Shown here piece after piece: positions 1-8,261 of a DNA stretch of 64,000 bases. Below the pieces are notes generated by a model that did not search any database, was not told the origin of the DNA, and saw nothing but the letters and a program-made list of their open reading frames with translations. Position numbers and translations under genes: made by a program. The DNA is from Cohnella endophytica. GTDB taxonomy: Bacteria; Bacillota; Bacilli; Paenibacillales; Paenibacillaceae. The stretch covers positions 248,001-312,000 of the forward strand of contig NZ_RBZM01000004.1 of the NCBI RefSeq assembly GCF_003628305.1, in the 5' to 3' direction. The first letter of the stretch is position 1. Every line of letters starts with the position of its first letter.

Positions 1-1
1 G

Positions 2-130
2 GAAGTGCCGCTGCATCAGTTTTTCTGCAGCGGAGATCCTCGCAAATTCCAAGAAATCGCTCAAGCATGGTTAGGGAATCAAATCAAGCTTAATCCCGTA
101 GTTTGGCGAGTCCCTCATATCGGCGCATAA
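2..130 (+). CDS. Glutamate racemase-like, C-terminal fragment (cut by window edge)
   Basis: The frame is open from the left edge and stops at TAA 128-130, giving 42 residues. The segment FFCSGDPRKFQEIAQAWLG resembles the extreme C-terminus of Gram-positive glutamate racemases (RacE/MurI), which make D-glutamate for peptidoglycan: a 'GD/GS...F..IA..WL' helix followed by a short hydrophobic tail. The catalytic cysteines lie outside the window, so the assignment rests on the tail only. A terminator follows at once, so this is the last gene of its transcript. Confidence 0.55.
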   Translation, partial: EVPLHQFFCSGDPRKFQEIAQAWLGNQIKLNPVVWRVPHIGA

Positions 131-142
131 GCGCAAGCAATG

Positions 143-185
143 AAACGAGCAAAGAGCGTCTATCCGAGCGCTTTTGCTCGTTTTT
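143..185 (+). terminator. Rho-independent terminator after the racemase-like gene
   Basis: The arms AAACGAGCAAAGAGCG and CGCTTTTGCTCGTTT pair with one bulge and end in a T run. It separates the left-edge gene from the M14 peptidase. Confidence 0.8.
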
Positions 186-269
186 CGTCGAAAGTGGGAT
201 ATGTCGGTCTCGAAGAACATAAATCAATAAATATACGAAGCCGAGATAACCGGGAAAAGGGGAAATCGC

Positions 270-1163
270 ATGAAGGAAAACTTCGTTTACGGGATGGAGC
301 AACTTGTTCGGGAGATAGGAGTAATAGAGCGGAAATACGATTTCATCTCGATCGGGACGATCGGGCATAGCGTGCAAGGGAGGCCGATTCCTTATCTTAA
401 AATAGGCGAAGGTCCTTTTCGATGGCACTTTAACGGCGCTTGCCATGCCAACGAGTGGATCACTTCGTTATTGCTCATGAGGTTCGTCGAGGATTATGGA
501 GAAGCTTACGTCAAGGGGTTGCCATTCTGGGGAAAGTCTGTCCATGATTTGTTTTCTCGATGCAGTCTATGGGTCGTTCCGATGCTTAACCCGGACGGCG
601 TGGAGCTTGTGAGACAAGGTCCGAATCCGAACGATCTTTACGCTCGGGAACTGATGCAGTGGAATCGGAATTCCAAACGGTTTCATAGATGGAAAGCGAA
701 TGCGCGGGGAGTCGACTTGAACGATCAATTTCCCGCATTCTGGGAGGAAGAGCGCTCTCGTAGGGCGATTGGAGGGCCAGGTGCGCGCGATTACGGCGGT
801 CCGTCGCCATTGTCGGAACCGGAGTCGGCCGCTATAGCAGAATTTACGGAGCGCAATGAGTTCGATGCGGTGATCGCGTTGCATACGCAAGGAGAGGAAA
901 TTTATTGGAACTACCGAGAGGCGGAGCCGGCGGAATCGCGAATCTGGGCGGGGCGGATGGCCGAAGCTTCGGGATATCGCCCCGTCTACTTGGAAGGAAG
1001 CGACGCGGGGTATAAAGATTGGTTCATTCATCGATATGGGAGGCCGGGATTCACGGTGGAAGCCGGCTGGGGACATAATCCGCTTCCGATGGACGGCTTC
1101 GACGAATTGTACGACGATGTAGCAAGACTGTTAGCCGAAGCGCTCGATTGTTCGCCTTCTTGA
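270..1163 (+). CDS. M14-family zinc carboxypeptidase (gamma-D-glutamyl-diamino acid endopeptidase type)
   Basis: 297 residues. Zinc ligands are visible as H59 and E62 in GACHANEW and H205 in IALHTQGEE. The catalytic glutamate is probably E264 in TVEAGWG. The substrate-binding Arg/Asn region lies around 146-152 (ARGVDLN). This is the M14 fold used by peptidases that cleave gamma-D-Glu-meso-DAP bonds in cell-wall peptides. There is no signal peptide and no LysM domain, so it would act in the cytoplasm on recycled muropeptides; this role is inferred. The start is preceded by AAAAGGGG. It is transcribed on its own after the upstream terminator. Confidence 0.85.
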   Translation: MKENFVYGMEQLVREIGVIERKYDFISIGTIGHSVQGRPIPYLKIGEGPFRWHFNGACHANEWITSLLLMRFVEDYGEAYVKGLPFWGKSVHDLFSRCSLWVVPMLNPDGVELVRQGPNPNDLYARELMQWNRNSKRFHRWKANARGVDLNDQFPAFWEEERSRRAIGGPGARDYGGPSPLSEPESAAIAEFTERNEFDAVIALHTQGEEIYWNYREAEPAESRIWAGRMAEASGYRPVYLEGSDAGYKDWFIHRYGRPGFTVEAGWGHNPLPMDGFDELYDDVARLLAEALDCSPS

Positions 1164-1226
1164 TTCGAGAAAGGGCGAGAGGGGTAAACTGGTGGCAAGC
1201 TCTCGATGCGAAAGGAGGCTCCTCGT

Positions 1227-1481
1227 ATGGCTCGGAAGTCGTGGACGCTCTTATGGCGGCGCCTACCCGTAAGGGTATGGCGTATTTTACGTTCTGATCG
1301 CGTATCGTTGCGGGACAAGCTGTTATTGATTGTGCCCGTAGGGTTGTATTGGGTTTTGCCGGACTTCATGCCGTTCGTGCCGATTGACGACGCGGCGTTT
1401 ACCGTGATCGCGGCGGGCTGGTTCGCCCGATCCATGGAGCGTAAATATCGGTTGGGCGATCGTAAGCAGGATATTGCATGA
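1227..1481 (+). CDS. DUF1232 (YkvA-type) small membrane protein
   Basis: 84 residues. The start at 1227 is set by AAAGGAGG at 1210-1217; an upstream in-frame ATG at 1206 lies before this site and is rejected. The core 'S.RDKLLLIVPVGLYWVLPDFMPFVPIDD' pattern is typical of DUF1232: one hydrophobic helix, then a P-D-F.P..P.DD motif. A basic N-terminus (R-K-W-R) precedes the helix. Function is unknown in the family. It follows the M14 gene by about 60 bp in the same direction. Confidence 0.8.
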   Translation: MARKSWTLLWRRLPVRVWRILRSDRVSLRDKLLLIVPVGLYWVLPDFMPFVPIDDAAFTVIAAGWFARSMERKYRLGDRKQDIA

Positions 1482-1533
1482 TAGATAACGTTTCTTTACA
1501 ATAGAACGAGAAACTAACGGGAGTGAAGAAGCG

Positions 1534-1836
1534 ATGAATTGCAAAATTACGCGCAACGCGGCCAACGTGCTTCGCCGTGAATTGGACAAGCCAGAGAACG
1601 CGGAGCTAAAGCTTAAAGTATTTATTACGCATAGTCATGGCGATCATGCTCATTATGGAATGGATCTCGCCAAGCCGACGGATAAAGACGAAGTCGTATC
1701 GACGGACAAGGGCATCGACGTCATCCTGCCCATAGGGGACGAACTGCTCGACGGCGTGAAAATCGATTACCTTTACTTCCCGAAAGAAGGATTCATTATC
1801 ACGAATCCAAGCAAGGGCAACCATGGAGACCACTGA
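1534..1836 (+). CDS. HesB/IscA-like fold protein of the Fe-S biosynthesis superfamily, without the cysteines
   Basis: 100 residues. The opening 'ITRNAANVLRRELD', the middle 'VSTDKGIDVILP' and the ending 'DGVKIDYLY...GFIITNPSKGN' follow the HesB-like layout seen in small Bacillota proteins labelled iron-sulfur cluster biosynthesis family. The three cysteines that bind iron or clusters in true IscA/SufA are absent; only C3 is present. The segment HSHGDHAHYG is rich in histidine and could bind metal. A clear GGAGTG site lies upstream. Its end overlaps the next ORF by 14 bp, suggesting translational coupling. The family assignment is from memory of related sequences. Confidence 0.65.
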   Translation: MNCKITRNAANVLRRELDKPENAELKLKVFITHSHGDHAHYGMDLAKPTDKDEVVSTDKGIDVILPIGDELLDGVKIDYLYFPKEGFIITNPSKGNHGDH

Positions 1837-2074
1837 TCCCCAGCAGAGGACTTCGGTTAACGACGTACGGATATGCGATAAATGCAAGCATATCCGAGTA
1901 AAGACGATGCTTCCGAAGCTGCAGAAATTGGCTCCGGGAGACGAGATCAAAGTCGCCTGCAAATCCTACTGCGGACCCTGCTCGCGTTACGCCTTCCTGT
2001 TCGTTAACGGACGTTACATTACCGCGCCGACGGAAGACGAAGTAATCGCAAAGGCGAGCAAGTACTTCAAATAA
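1823..2074 (+). CDS. DUF1450 (YuzB-like) small cysteine protein
   Basis: 83 residues with four cysteines: C18 and C21 in ICDKC, then C46 and C50 or C53 in KSYCGPC. The end 'FVNGRYITAPTEDEVIAKASKYF' is the usual closing segment of DUF1450. The cysteine spacing suggests a metal or redox site; the function is unknown. The start overlaps the preceding HesB-like gene and the ribosome site is weak, so expression may depend on translation of that gene. It ends just before a strong two-way terminator. Confidence 0.75.
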   Translation: METTDPQQRTSVNDVRICDKCKHIRVKTMLPKLQKLAPGDEIKVACKSYCGPCSRYAFLFVNGRYITAPTEDEVIAKASKYFK

Positions 2075-2080
2075 TCGACG

Positions 2081-2118
2081 CATAAGAAAAAGCCCCGTTA
2101 CCGGGGCTTTTTCTTATG
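2081..2118. terminator. Bidirectional terminator between convergent genes
   Basis: A near-perfect 17-bp palindrome (CATAAGAAAAAGCCCCG / CGGGGCTTTTTCTTATG) with A and T tracts on both sides serves the DUF1450 gene (+) and the LTA synthase gene (-). Confidence 0.9.
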
Positions 2119-2141
2119 TTTACGAGGGCGAGCTTATCAGC

Positions 2142-4133
2142 TTATCGATCGTCTTCCTTAAAGGTCGGAATCAGATTATGTTCGATGACCCGGTCCGACA
2201 CGCTGAGATCTTTCTTCGCGGACTCCGCCCCGGCCGCGCAGGCCGACGAGTCCGTTTTCGTCTCGGCGCCGACTTCCGATACGTCGTAACAAGTGCCGTT
2301 GCTAACGATTCCGTCTCCGCTCGGAACGAAGTACACTTTGCCGTCCGTAAATCCGCCATTGCGGAATACGACGTCCTTAGGAGCCGCGGAAAGCATGCTG
2401 ACTCCCATCAGGTAACGGTTATCCGTGGGTATGCCGAGCAGATGCATAATTGTCGGAGTCGTATCCATCTGTCCGACCGCTTTGTCCACGACGCCCGCAT
2501 GCTCGTCGTTCGGCAGGTGAATGAAGAAAGGAACTTTGCGAACGAGCCGGTCTTTGTCGATGTCGGATACCGGCTTGCCGAATAATTTCTCGTAAAGACT
2601 CCAGTCGTATACGGAATTATCGTGGTCGCCATAGAACATCAAGATCGTATTATCCCAAAGTCCTTCTTCCTTTAGGTCCGCAACGAGTTCTCCCACGGCG
2701 GAATCGACATAATGGGCAGCCTGCACGTAGTCCCCTAGTATTGTGCCTTGCAGGTCTCCTATCTTCAATTCTTGGTCATTATAGGGCAACTTAAAGGGAT
2801 GGTGGCTCGATAACGTGATCGACATGGCATAGAATGGGGATTTCCCCCGATCTTTCAGTTGCTCGATCGTTTGACGGAAGAAGGAGGGGTCGCCCAGCGA
2901 CCATCCGACGGGTTCGTCGATCGTGTAATCTTTGATCGTATAAAATTGGTCGTAATTCATATTGTGATACATATTATTACGGTTCCAGAAGCTTCCGTCA
3001 TAAGCGTGATGAACGGTCGCATCGTAGCCGACGCTTTTCAAGATCGACGGCGCGCAATCGAATTCGTTGCCGGCGAAGCGGATGAATACCGATCCCGTAG
3101 GCAAGGGATGCATCGAGCAGCTCGTGGCGAAGTCGGCGTCCGAAGTACGTCCTTGCGCGGTCTGGTGATAGAAGTTAGGGAAATAGACGCTCTGTCCGAT
3201 CAATTCGTTCAGATTCGGCGTAATTTCTTCTCCGCCGATCGATTGTCCGATGACGAATTGCTGGAAAGCTTCCGCTTGAACGACTAGAACGTTTTTTCCT
3301 TTGTATTCACCATACATAGGTTCGGTTTCCATTTGTTTTTGCAGTTGTTGCCGGTCCGTAAACCAGCTTTTGGCTTCCTGGATCTGTTCGCCCGACAAAC
3401 TATCGCCGAACCAATGCTCCTTGGCGTAACGGTAAGCGTCGTATCCGTGGAAGCCGAGTAATCCGGTCACGTTGTAGATCGGGATGTTCCACCAGTTACC
3501 GACGAATAACCCGCGCGCCCAGCCGTTTTTTTGTTCGTCGACGGGATAATAGATCAAAGCCCAGCCGACAACGAACGCTAACGTTGCAGGGATAAACTTC
3601 CGCCACAGCGACAGCGATTTTCTTCCTGTGATTCGAACTTTTGAGGATACGGCACGTCGAGCCTTCGCATGTCGCCAGAAAACCCAGCCTACAAGCGCGA
3701 AGGCGATGGGGATATCGGCGAAGAGTAGCCAATCTTCGGGTTGTATGAGGCTCCAGATGCTTGCCTGCAATTCTCCGACTTGGCCGGCTTGCAGCAAAAC
3801 GGGAACCGAGATGAAATCCTTAAAGTAACGGAAATAGATCAAGTCCGAGAATAGAAGGATCGACAACGCAAGGTCCAAGACGGCGATCGAGAGCGCTTTG
3901 GCTCGGCGTCCCAGAAAAAACGTCCAGAACGACACGAGCAAGACTGCGCCGATATTTACGGCCCATTTCCAATAGTTCATGCCGCCTACGTTAAATTGAT
4001 GGTCAAGTTCGTTTAATTTGTAGGCTACAGAGATAACGAGTAGGGTAATGCCCCACGGCCAATACTGTAGCACTTTCAGCAACCCATAAAGTCCTTTACG
4101 CACGGCGGAGCCGATCTGCGCCATCATGAACAT
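2142..4133 (-). CDS. LTA synthase-family phosphoglycerol transferase
   Basis: 663 residues. About five membrane helices fill the first 220 residues, followed by an extracellular sulfatase/alkaline-phosphatase-fold domain. The catalytic threonine is in QGRTSDADF (about T330), with an upstream metal ligand E near 288 (VVQAEAFQ) and FYGDHD later. LtaS-type enzymes transfer glycerol-phosphate from phosphatidylglycerol to build lipoteichoic acid on the outer membrane face. The start chosen is the ATG behind GGAAAGGA; an ORF start at 4160 lies upstream of that site, and an ATG at 4127 is also possible. Bacillus has several paralogs, so the exact one cannot be named. Transcribed alone, divergent from the O-methyltransferase gene. 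Confidence 0.9.
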   Translation of the reverse strand: MFMMAQIGSAVRKGLYGLLKVLQYWPWGITLLVISVAYKLNELDHQFNVGGMNYWKWAVNIGAVLLVSFWTFFLGRRAKALSIAVLDLALSILLFSDLIYFRYFKDFISVPVLLQAGQVGELQASIWSLIQPEDWLLFADIPIAFALVGWVFWRHAKARRAVSSKVRITGRKSLSLWRKFIPATLAFVVGWALIYYPVDEQKNGWARGLFVGNWWNIPIYNVTGLLGFHGYDAYRYAKEHWFGDSLSGEQIQEAKSWFTDRQQLQKQMETEPMYGEYKGKNVLVVQAEAFQQFVIGQSIGGEEITPNLNELIGQSVYFPNFYHQTAQGRTSDADFATSCSMHPLPTGSVFIRFAGNEFDCAPSILKSVGYDATVHHAYDGSFWNRNNMYHNMNYDQFYTIKDYTIDEPVGWSLGDPSFFRQTIEQLKDRGKSPFYAMSITLSSHHPFKLPYNDQELKIGDLQGTILGDYVQAAHYVDSAVGELVADLKEEGLWDNTILMFYGDHDNSVYDWSLYEKLFGKPVSDIDKDRLVRKVPFFIHLPNDEHAGVVDKAVGQMDTTPTIMHLLGIPTDNRYLMGVSMLSAAPKDVVFRNGGFTDGKVYFVPSGDGIVSNGTCYDVSEVGAETKTDSSACAAGAESAKKDLSVSDRVIEHNLIPTFKEDDR

Positions 4134-4322
4134 GACTTCCTTTCCACAATCGGCGATCATTGTTAACTCGCCTTACAGATGATTAACGCAATGTAAACCA
4201 ATAACAAAAAATAGTATATCGCTATTGCGGGGGATTTTACAAACCTTGTGTTAGAATATTAGAATATTATGATGTTAGAGCCCGGAGACTAGCAGGGCGG
4301 AGCGATTGGAGGTAAGTTTCGG

Positions 4323-4976
4323 ATGGGAGATACGGCTGATCAATATTTCGACTCTTTATATGAAGCGGACCTTGATTTGGAACGCGTGCAGGATCGGATT
4401 CGCGAAGCGGGAATGCCGGAAATATCGGTCGCTCCCGGCTACGGACGTCTGCTGACCTTATTGGTTTCGACGTCGAAAGCGCGATCCGCGCTGGAAATCG
4501 GAGCGTTGGGCGGATATAGTGGCATATGCCTGGCAAGAGGATTACCGGAGGACGGTAAACTTCTATCCTTGGAGTTGAAGCAACCTTACGCGGATATGGC
4601 CAAGGAAAACCTGGTTGCCGCCGGATTAGGTAACAAAGTCGAGTACCTCGTCGGGGACGCATCCGCGAGCCTTGAGCGACTTCTCGACGAAGGGGCTCGA
4701 TTCGATTTTTTCTTCATTGATGCGGATAAAGAGAATTACCCCAACTATTTGGAAGCTTGCATCAGGCTTGGGAACGAAGGAGCGATTATCGCCGCGGATA
4801 ATACGTTATTAAGGGGAAGGACGTTAGACCATTTCAAACAAGGGCCTTCCGTTCAGGCGATTCGACATTTCAACCGGCTAATTGCCCAAGATTCGAGATT
4901 ATTCGGCGTGCATCTGCCGACCTATGATGGTCTGGCATTGGCGCAAATCAAGTCCTCGGTCATAAAAAACAGTTAA
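4323..4976 (+). CDS. Class I SAM-dependent O-methyltransferase (caffeoyl-CoA OMT family)
   Basis: 217 residues. SAM motif I is ALEIGALGGYSGI. An acidic ribose-binding position follows (LSLELKQ), and FFFIDADKENYPNY carries the D-A-D-K signature of metal-dependent OMTs. GGAGGT lies about 10 bases before the start. The family includes TrmR/YrrM, which methylates wobble ho5U in tRNA, but the sequence is not close to what I recall of YrrM and the gene is not at the yrrM locus, so the substrate is left open. Followed by its own terminator. Confidence 0.85.
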   Translation: MGDTADQYFDSLYEADLDLERVQDRIREAGMPEISVAPGYGRLLTLLVSTSKARSALEIGALGGYSGICLARGLPEDGKLLSLELKQPYADMAKENLVAAGLGNKVEYLVGDASASLERLLDEGARFDFFFIDADKENYPNYLEACIRLGNEGAIIAADNTLLRGRTLDHFKQGPSVQAIRHFNRLIAQDSRLFGVHLPTYDGLALAQIKSSVIKNS

Positions 4977-4983
4977 AAATCGC

Positions 4984-5024
4984 GCATTCGGCCGGAAACC
5001 CGACTGGTTCGAATGCCTTTTTTT
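4984..5024 (+). terminator. Terminator of the O-methyltransferase gene
   Basis: GCATTCG pairs with CGAATGC, extended inward by GCCGG/CTGGT with wobble pairs, and is followed by seven T. Confidence 0.8.
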
Positions 5025-5504
5025 GCTAATGTATAGCGCATTCATTGACTTTTATAAAATTTAGTTAGTATTCTGCTAAAATTTAATCCATTAGTTCAAT
5101 AAAAATTCCGTATACTGGTAATAAAATGAACAAAATTTCAGATTTGCGATTACATTATTTGCATTTCTATCATAATGAATGAATGTTTATGCGTGAGGGT
5201 TGATTAATACTCAATAAAGTAAGCGTTTTCTGTCATTTTAGTGTTAGTATATGTGACATGAGTAGTAATATTCTATTACGTTGCCATAAACTCTCATTGC
5301 AGAATCCGAACAATTTATAGTAGTATTTCTAATGTTCCGGGAAATGTTCGAGCAGTGTTAAACGAGCAACCGTTTACGCGTAGAATTTTGTCGGAGCCAA
5401 TTACCGGGATTGTATGGATTGGCAATGTCCGGTAAGAAATGAAAATGCATAGGAACTATGCAGAGCAGAAATGATAGCCAGTAAAAAAACGGGGAGGCAA
5501 CACA
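5025..5504 (+). promoter_or_regulatory. Long AT-rich leader/promoter region of the opp operon
   Basis: About 480 bp without a gene. TTGACT (5045-5050) and TATTCT (5069-5074), 18 bp apart, form a possible promoter more than 400 bp from oppA. Nearer the gene, GCCAAT (5396-5401), TACCGG (5402-5407), ATTGGC (5418-5423) and CCGGTA (5429-5434) can pair in the order a-b-a'-b', the layout of an H-type pseudoknot. I see no known riboswitch consensus and no short ORF with a ribosome site. Confidence 0.4.
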
Positions 5505-7190
5505 ATGAAATTCAAGAAGATTTTCTCGACTGCGATGGCAGTCACGCTTGCGGGCACGCTTCTTGCGGCTTGCGGCAACAACAACAGCAACAATTCTTCA
5601 CCATCTCCATCCGGTTCCGCTTCGGCTACGACTGGCTCGGGTACGGGAAGCAAGCAAGAATTGGTCATGAACTACCGTGCAGATCCTCCGGCGCTCGACG
5701 TATCGATCGCGGAATCCGCCGCATCGTTCACGATCTTGGGAGCGATCAGCGAAGGTTTGTACCGTTTGGACAAGGATATGAATCCAGAACCGGCGCTTGC
5801 TGCCGAATTGCCTAAGATTTCTGATGATGGTTTGACTTATACAATTAAATTGCGCGATGGTCTTAAATGGGCGAACGGCGAGCCGTTGACAGCCAAAGAC
5901 TTCGTTTACTCTTACCAAAGAACGCTTGACCCTGCAACGAAAGCTTCTTATGCTTTCATCTTGACATGGCTTAAAGGCGGTCAAGCGGTTCAAGACGCTA
6001 AAACGCCTGATGAACTGAAGAAAGCGCAAGACGAGCTCGGCGTTAAAGCAATCGACGACACGACGCTTGAAATCACGCTAGATCAACCGCGCGCTTACTT
6101 CACGGCTCAGCTCGCGTTCCTGAACTACTACCCGCAAAACGAGAAATTCGTTTCCGCTCAAGGCGACAAGAGCGGCGCTGATGCCGACAAAGTACTCGGC
6201 GCTGGTCCATTCGTTCTGAAAAGCTGGAACCACGAGCAACAACTCGTTCTAGTGAAAAACCCGGAATACTGGGATGCTGCGAACGTGAAGCTGGATAAAG
6301 TCACTTTGAACATCGTTAAAGATACGGGCACGGGTCTTAACCTGTACGAGTCGAACAAAACCGACTATGCCGATATCAAAGGCGACCAAATGAAAGCTTA
6401 CGAAGGCAAATCCGAATTGCACCGCAAGAGCGAGCTCGTTACGGGCTACCTGAACTTCCAACAAACGAAAGTTCCTGCGTTCGCTAACGTGAAAGTCCGT
6501 AAAGCGATGAGCATGGCTATCGACCGCGAAGGTCTCGTAAACGTCGTTCTGAAAAACGGTTCCGTACCTGCAACGGGTTACGTGCCGAACGGAAACAGCG
6601 ACGGTAACGGACAAGAGTTCCGTAAATCCGCTGGCGACACGGAAGTCGCGTTCGACGCGGCTCAAGCGAAAACTTTGCTTGCAGAAGGCTTGAAAGAAGT
6701 CGGTATCGCTTCCCTGCCTAAATTGACTGTAATGGGCGATGACACCGAAACAGGCAAGAAATTGCTCGAGTTCCTCGTTTCCCAATGGAAAACGAACCTG
6801 GGCGTCGATGTTGCTACTGAGCCATTGCCACATGCAACTCGTCTGGAAAAAGAACTTAGCAAAAACTACTCCATCGTATCCACATTGTGGGGCGCTGATT
6901 ACAACGATCCGATGACTTGGCTCGATATGTACCTGACGGGCGGTCCGTTCAACACGCAAGACTGGAAAAACGACAAGTACAACGAGTTGGTCAAAGCGGC
7001 TGAGAAAAACCTCGACAACGCGGCTCGCGCCGAACAGTTGAAAGAAGCCGAGAAAATCCTGATGGACGAAGCAGCGGTATTCCCATTGTACTTCCGTTCT
7101 TCTCCGTTCCTGATCAAGGACAAAGTGGATGGTTTGATCTTGCCTCCTTACGGTCCGGACTTCGAACTGAAATGGACTTCGGTTAAGTAA
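5505..7190 (+). CDS. oppA: Oligopeptide ABC transporter substrate-binding lipoprotein
   Basis: 561 residues. A lipoprotein signal peptide ends in the lipobox LAAC (cysteine at 23), followed by a low-complexity N/S/P/G linker to about residue 50. The mature part begins as in family-5 solute-binding proteins (MNYRADPPALD) and carries LAAELPKIS..GLTYTIKLRDG and AKDFVYSYQR. It captures peptides outside the membrane for import by OppBCDF. A GGGGAGG site lies before the ATG. Codon use is more biased than in its neighbours (many GAA, AAA, TTC, GCT), consistent with high expression. A hairpin downstream probably lowers read-through into the permease genes. Confidence 0.93.
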   Translation: MKFKKIFSTAMAVTLAGTLLAACGNNNSNNSSPSPSGSASATTGSGTGSKQELVMNYRADPPALDVSIAESAASFTILGAISEGLYRLDKDMNPEPALAAELPKISDDGLTYTIKLRDGLKWANGEPLTAKDFVYSYQRTLDPATKASYAFILTWLKGGQAVQDAKTPDELKKAQDELGVKAIDDTTLEITLDQPRAYFTAQLAFLNYYPQNEKFVSAQGDKSGADADKVLGAGPFVLKSWNHEQQLVLVKNPEYWDAANVKLDKVTLNIVKDTGTGLNLYESNKTDYADIKGDQMKAYEGKSELHRKSELVTGYLNFQQTKVPAFANVKVRKAMSMAIDREGLVNVVLKNGSVPATGYVPNGNSDGNGQEFRKSAGDTEVAFDAAQAKTLLAEGLKEVGIASLPKLTVMGDDTETGKKLLEFLVSQWKTNLGVDVATEPLPHATRLEKELSKNYSIVSTLWGADYNDPMTWLDMYLTGGPFNTQDWKNDKYNELVKAAEKNLDNAARAEQLKEAEKILMDEAAVFPLYFRSSPFLIKDKVDGLILPPYGPDFELKWTSVK

Positions 7191-7240
7191 TCCGATTCAT
7201 CGGAACCGATCGCGTCCGAACTTCAGTACAAGCAACAATC

Positions 7241-7277
7241 CATGGAAGAGGCCGTTATCAGAACGGCTTCTTTCATG
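7241..7277 (+). other. Intercistronic stem-loop between oppA and oppB
   Basis: A 16-bp stem (CATGGAAGAGGCCGTT against AACGGCTTCTTTCATG, with two G-U pairs) has a 5-nt loop and no long T run. Its position suggests partial termination or 3'-end protection, leaving more oppA than oppBCDF message (inferred). Confidence 0.75.
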
Positions 7278-7328
7278 TTGATTGTAGGGCATAGGAAAAT
7301 TATTCATCCCTTGAAAGGAGGATTCATC

Positions 7329-8258
7329 GTGCTGAAATACGTGCTGCGCCGTTTCGTGTATATGGTAATAACGCTTTGGGTCATTATTACGGCCACTTTT
7401 TTTCTCATGAAATTGCTGCCCGGAAATCCTTTTGGTGAAGCGGCTGCGAAGATGCCTCCCGAGAATCTGGCGATATTGAAGGCGCAGTATGGTCTCGACA
7501 AGCCAGAATGGCAGCAATATCTCAAGTATTTGGGTAACGTCGTTAAAGGGGATCTGGGCGTTTCTTATCAATTCCCGACCCGTACGGTCGTAGAGGTCAT
7601 CAAACAATCTTTCCCGGCATCGCTTGAGCTAGGTATCGAATCCCTTGCGCTCTCGGTGATCGTCGGTCTCACGCTCGGTATCATTGCGGCGCTTCGTCAT
7701 AACAAATGGCAGGATTATTCCTCCATGTTCATCGCTTTGATCGGAATTTCGATTCCGTCCTTCGTAGTCGCCCCGTTGCTATCCTTGTACGTGGGGAACA
7801 AGTGGGGAATTCTGCCTCCCGGATTATGGGAAGGCCCGGAAAATCGCATTTTGCCCGCCATTGCTCTCGCATTCGGAACGATTGCGATCTTGGCGCGGAT
7901 GATGAGGGCTTCCATGCTCGAAGTCGCCAGCTTGGACTATATCAAGACGGCGAAGTCCAAAGGTCTTGCCACCGGCAAAATCGTTGTTAGCCACATGCTT
8001 CGGAATGCCATTCTTCCGATCGTGACGATTCTCGGACCGATCGCGGTCAACGTCATCACGGGAACGCTCGTTGTTGAAAGTGTATTCGTAATTCCTGGGT
8101 TAGGTTATCAATTCGTAAGCTCCATTACGACTTTGGATTATACGATGATTACGGGACTGACGATTTTCTACGCGGCAATTCTTATCGTCGTGATGTTCCT
8201 GACCGATATCGTCTACGGCCTTGTCGATCCACGTATTCGCATGTCGGGGAGGAGATAA
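7329..8258 (+). CDS. oppB: Oligopeptide ABC transporter permease OppB
   Basis: 309 residues from a GTG start at 7329, fixed by AAAGGAGG at 7314-7321. The longer ORF from 7242 begins inside the intercistronic hairpin and is rejected. It has six predicted membrane helices, the N-terminal LKYVLRRFVYMVITLWVI of OppB/DppB permeases, and the EAA-loop region DYIKTAKSKGLATGKIV that contacts the ATPases. Works as a heterodimer with OppC. Confidence 0.93.
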   Translation: MLKYVLRRFVYMVITLWVIITATFFLMKLLPGNPFGEAAAKMPPENLAILKAQYGLDKPEWQQYLKYLGNVVKGDLGVSYQFPTRTVVEVIKQSFPASLELGIESLALSVIVGLTLGIIAALRHNKWQDYSSMFIALIGISIPSFVVAPLLSLYVGNKWGILPPGLWEGPENRILPAIALAFGTIAILARMMRASMLEVASLDYIKTAKSKGLATGKIVVSHMLRNAILPIVTILGPIAVNVITGTLVVESVFVIPGLGYQFVSSITTLDYTMITGLTIFYAAILIVVMFLTDIVYGLVDPRIRMSGRR

Positions 8259-8261
8259 ACA

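Noticed and set aside
1624-1653. Metallo-beta-lactamase fragment (HSHGDH)
   Set aside because: The surrounding 100 residues follow the HesB-like layout and no other metallo-beta-lactamase motif is present.
5125-5150. CodY box upstream of oppA
   Set aside because: AAAATTTCAGATTT matches only part of the AATTTTCWGAAAATT consensus, with several mismatches in the right half.
5127-5183. Leader peptide in the oppA upstream region
   Set aside because: An 18-codon ATG frame exists but has no ribosome binding site and no link to a terminator.
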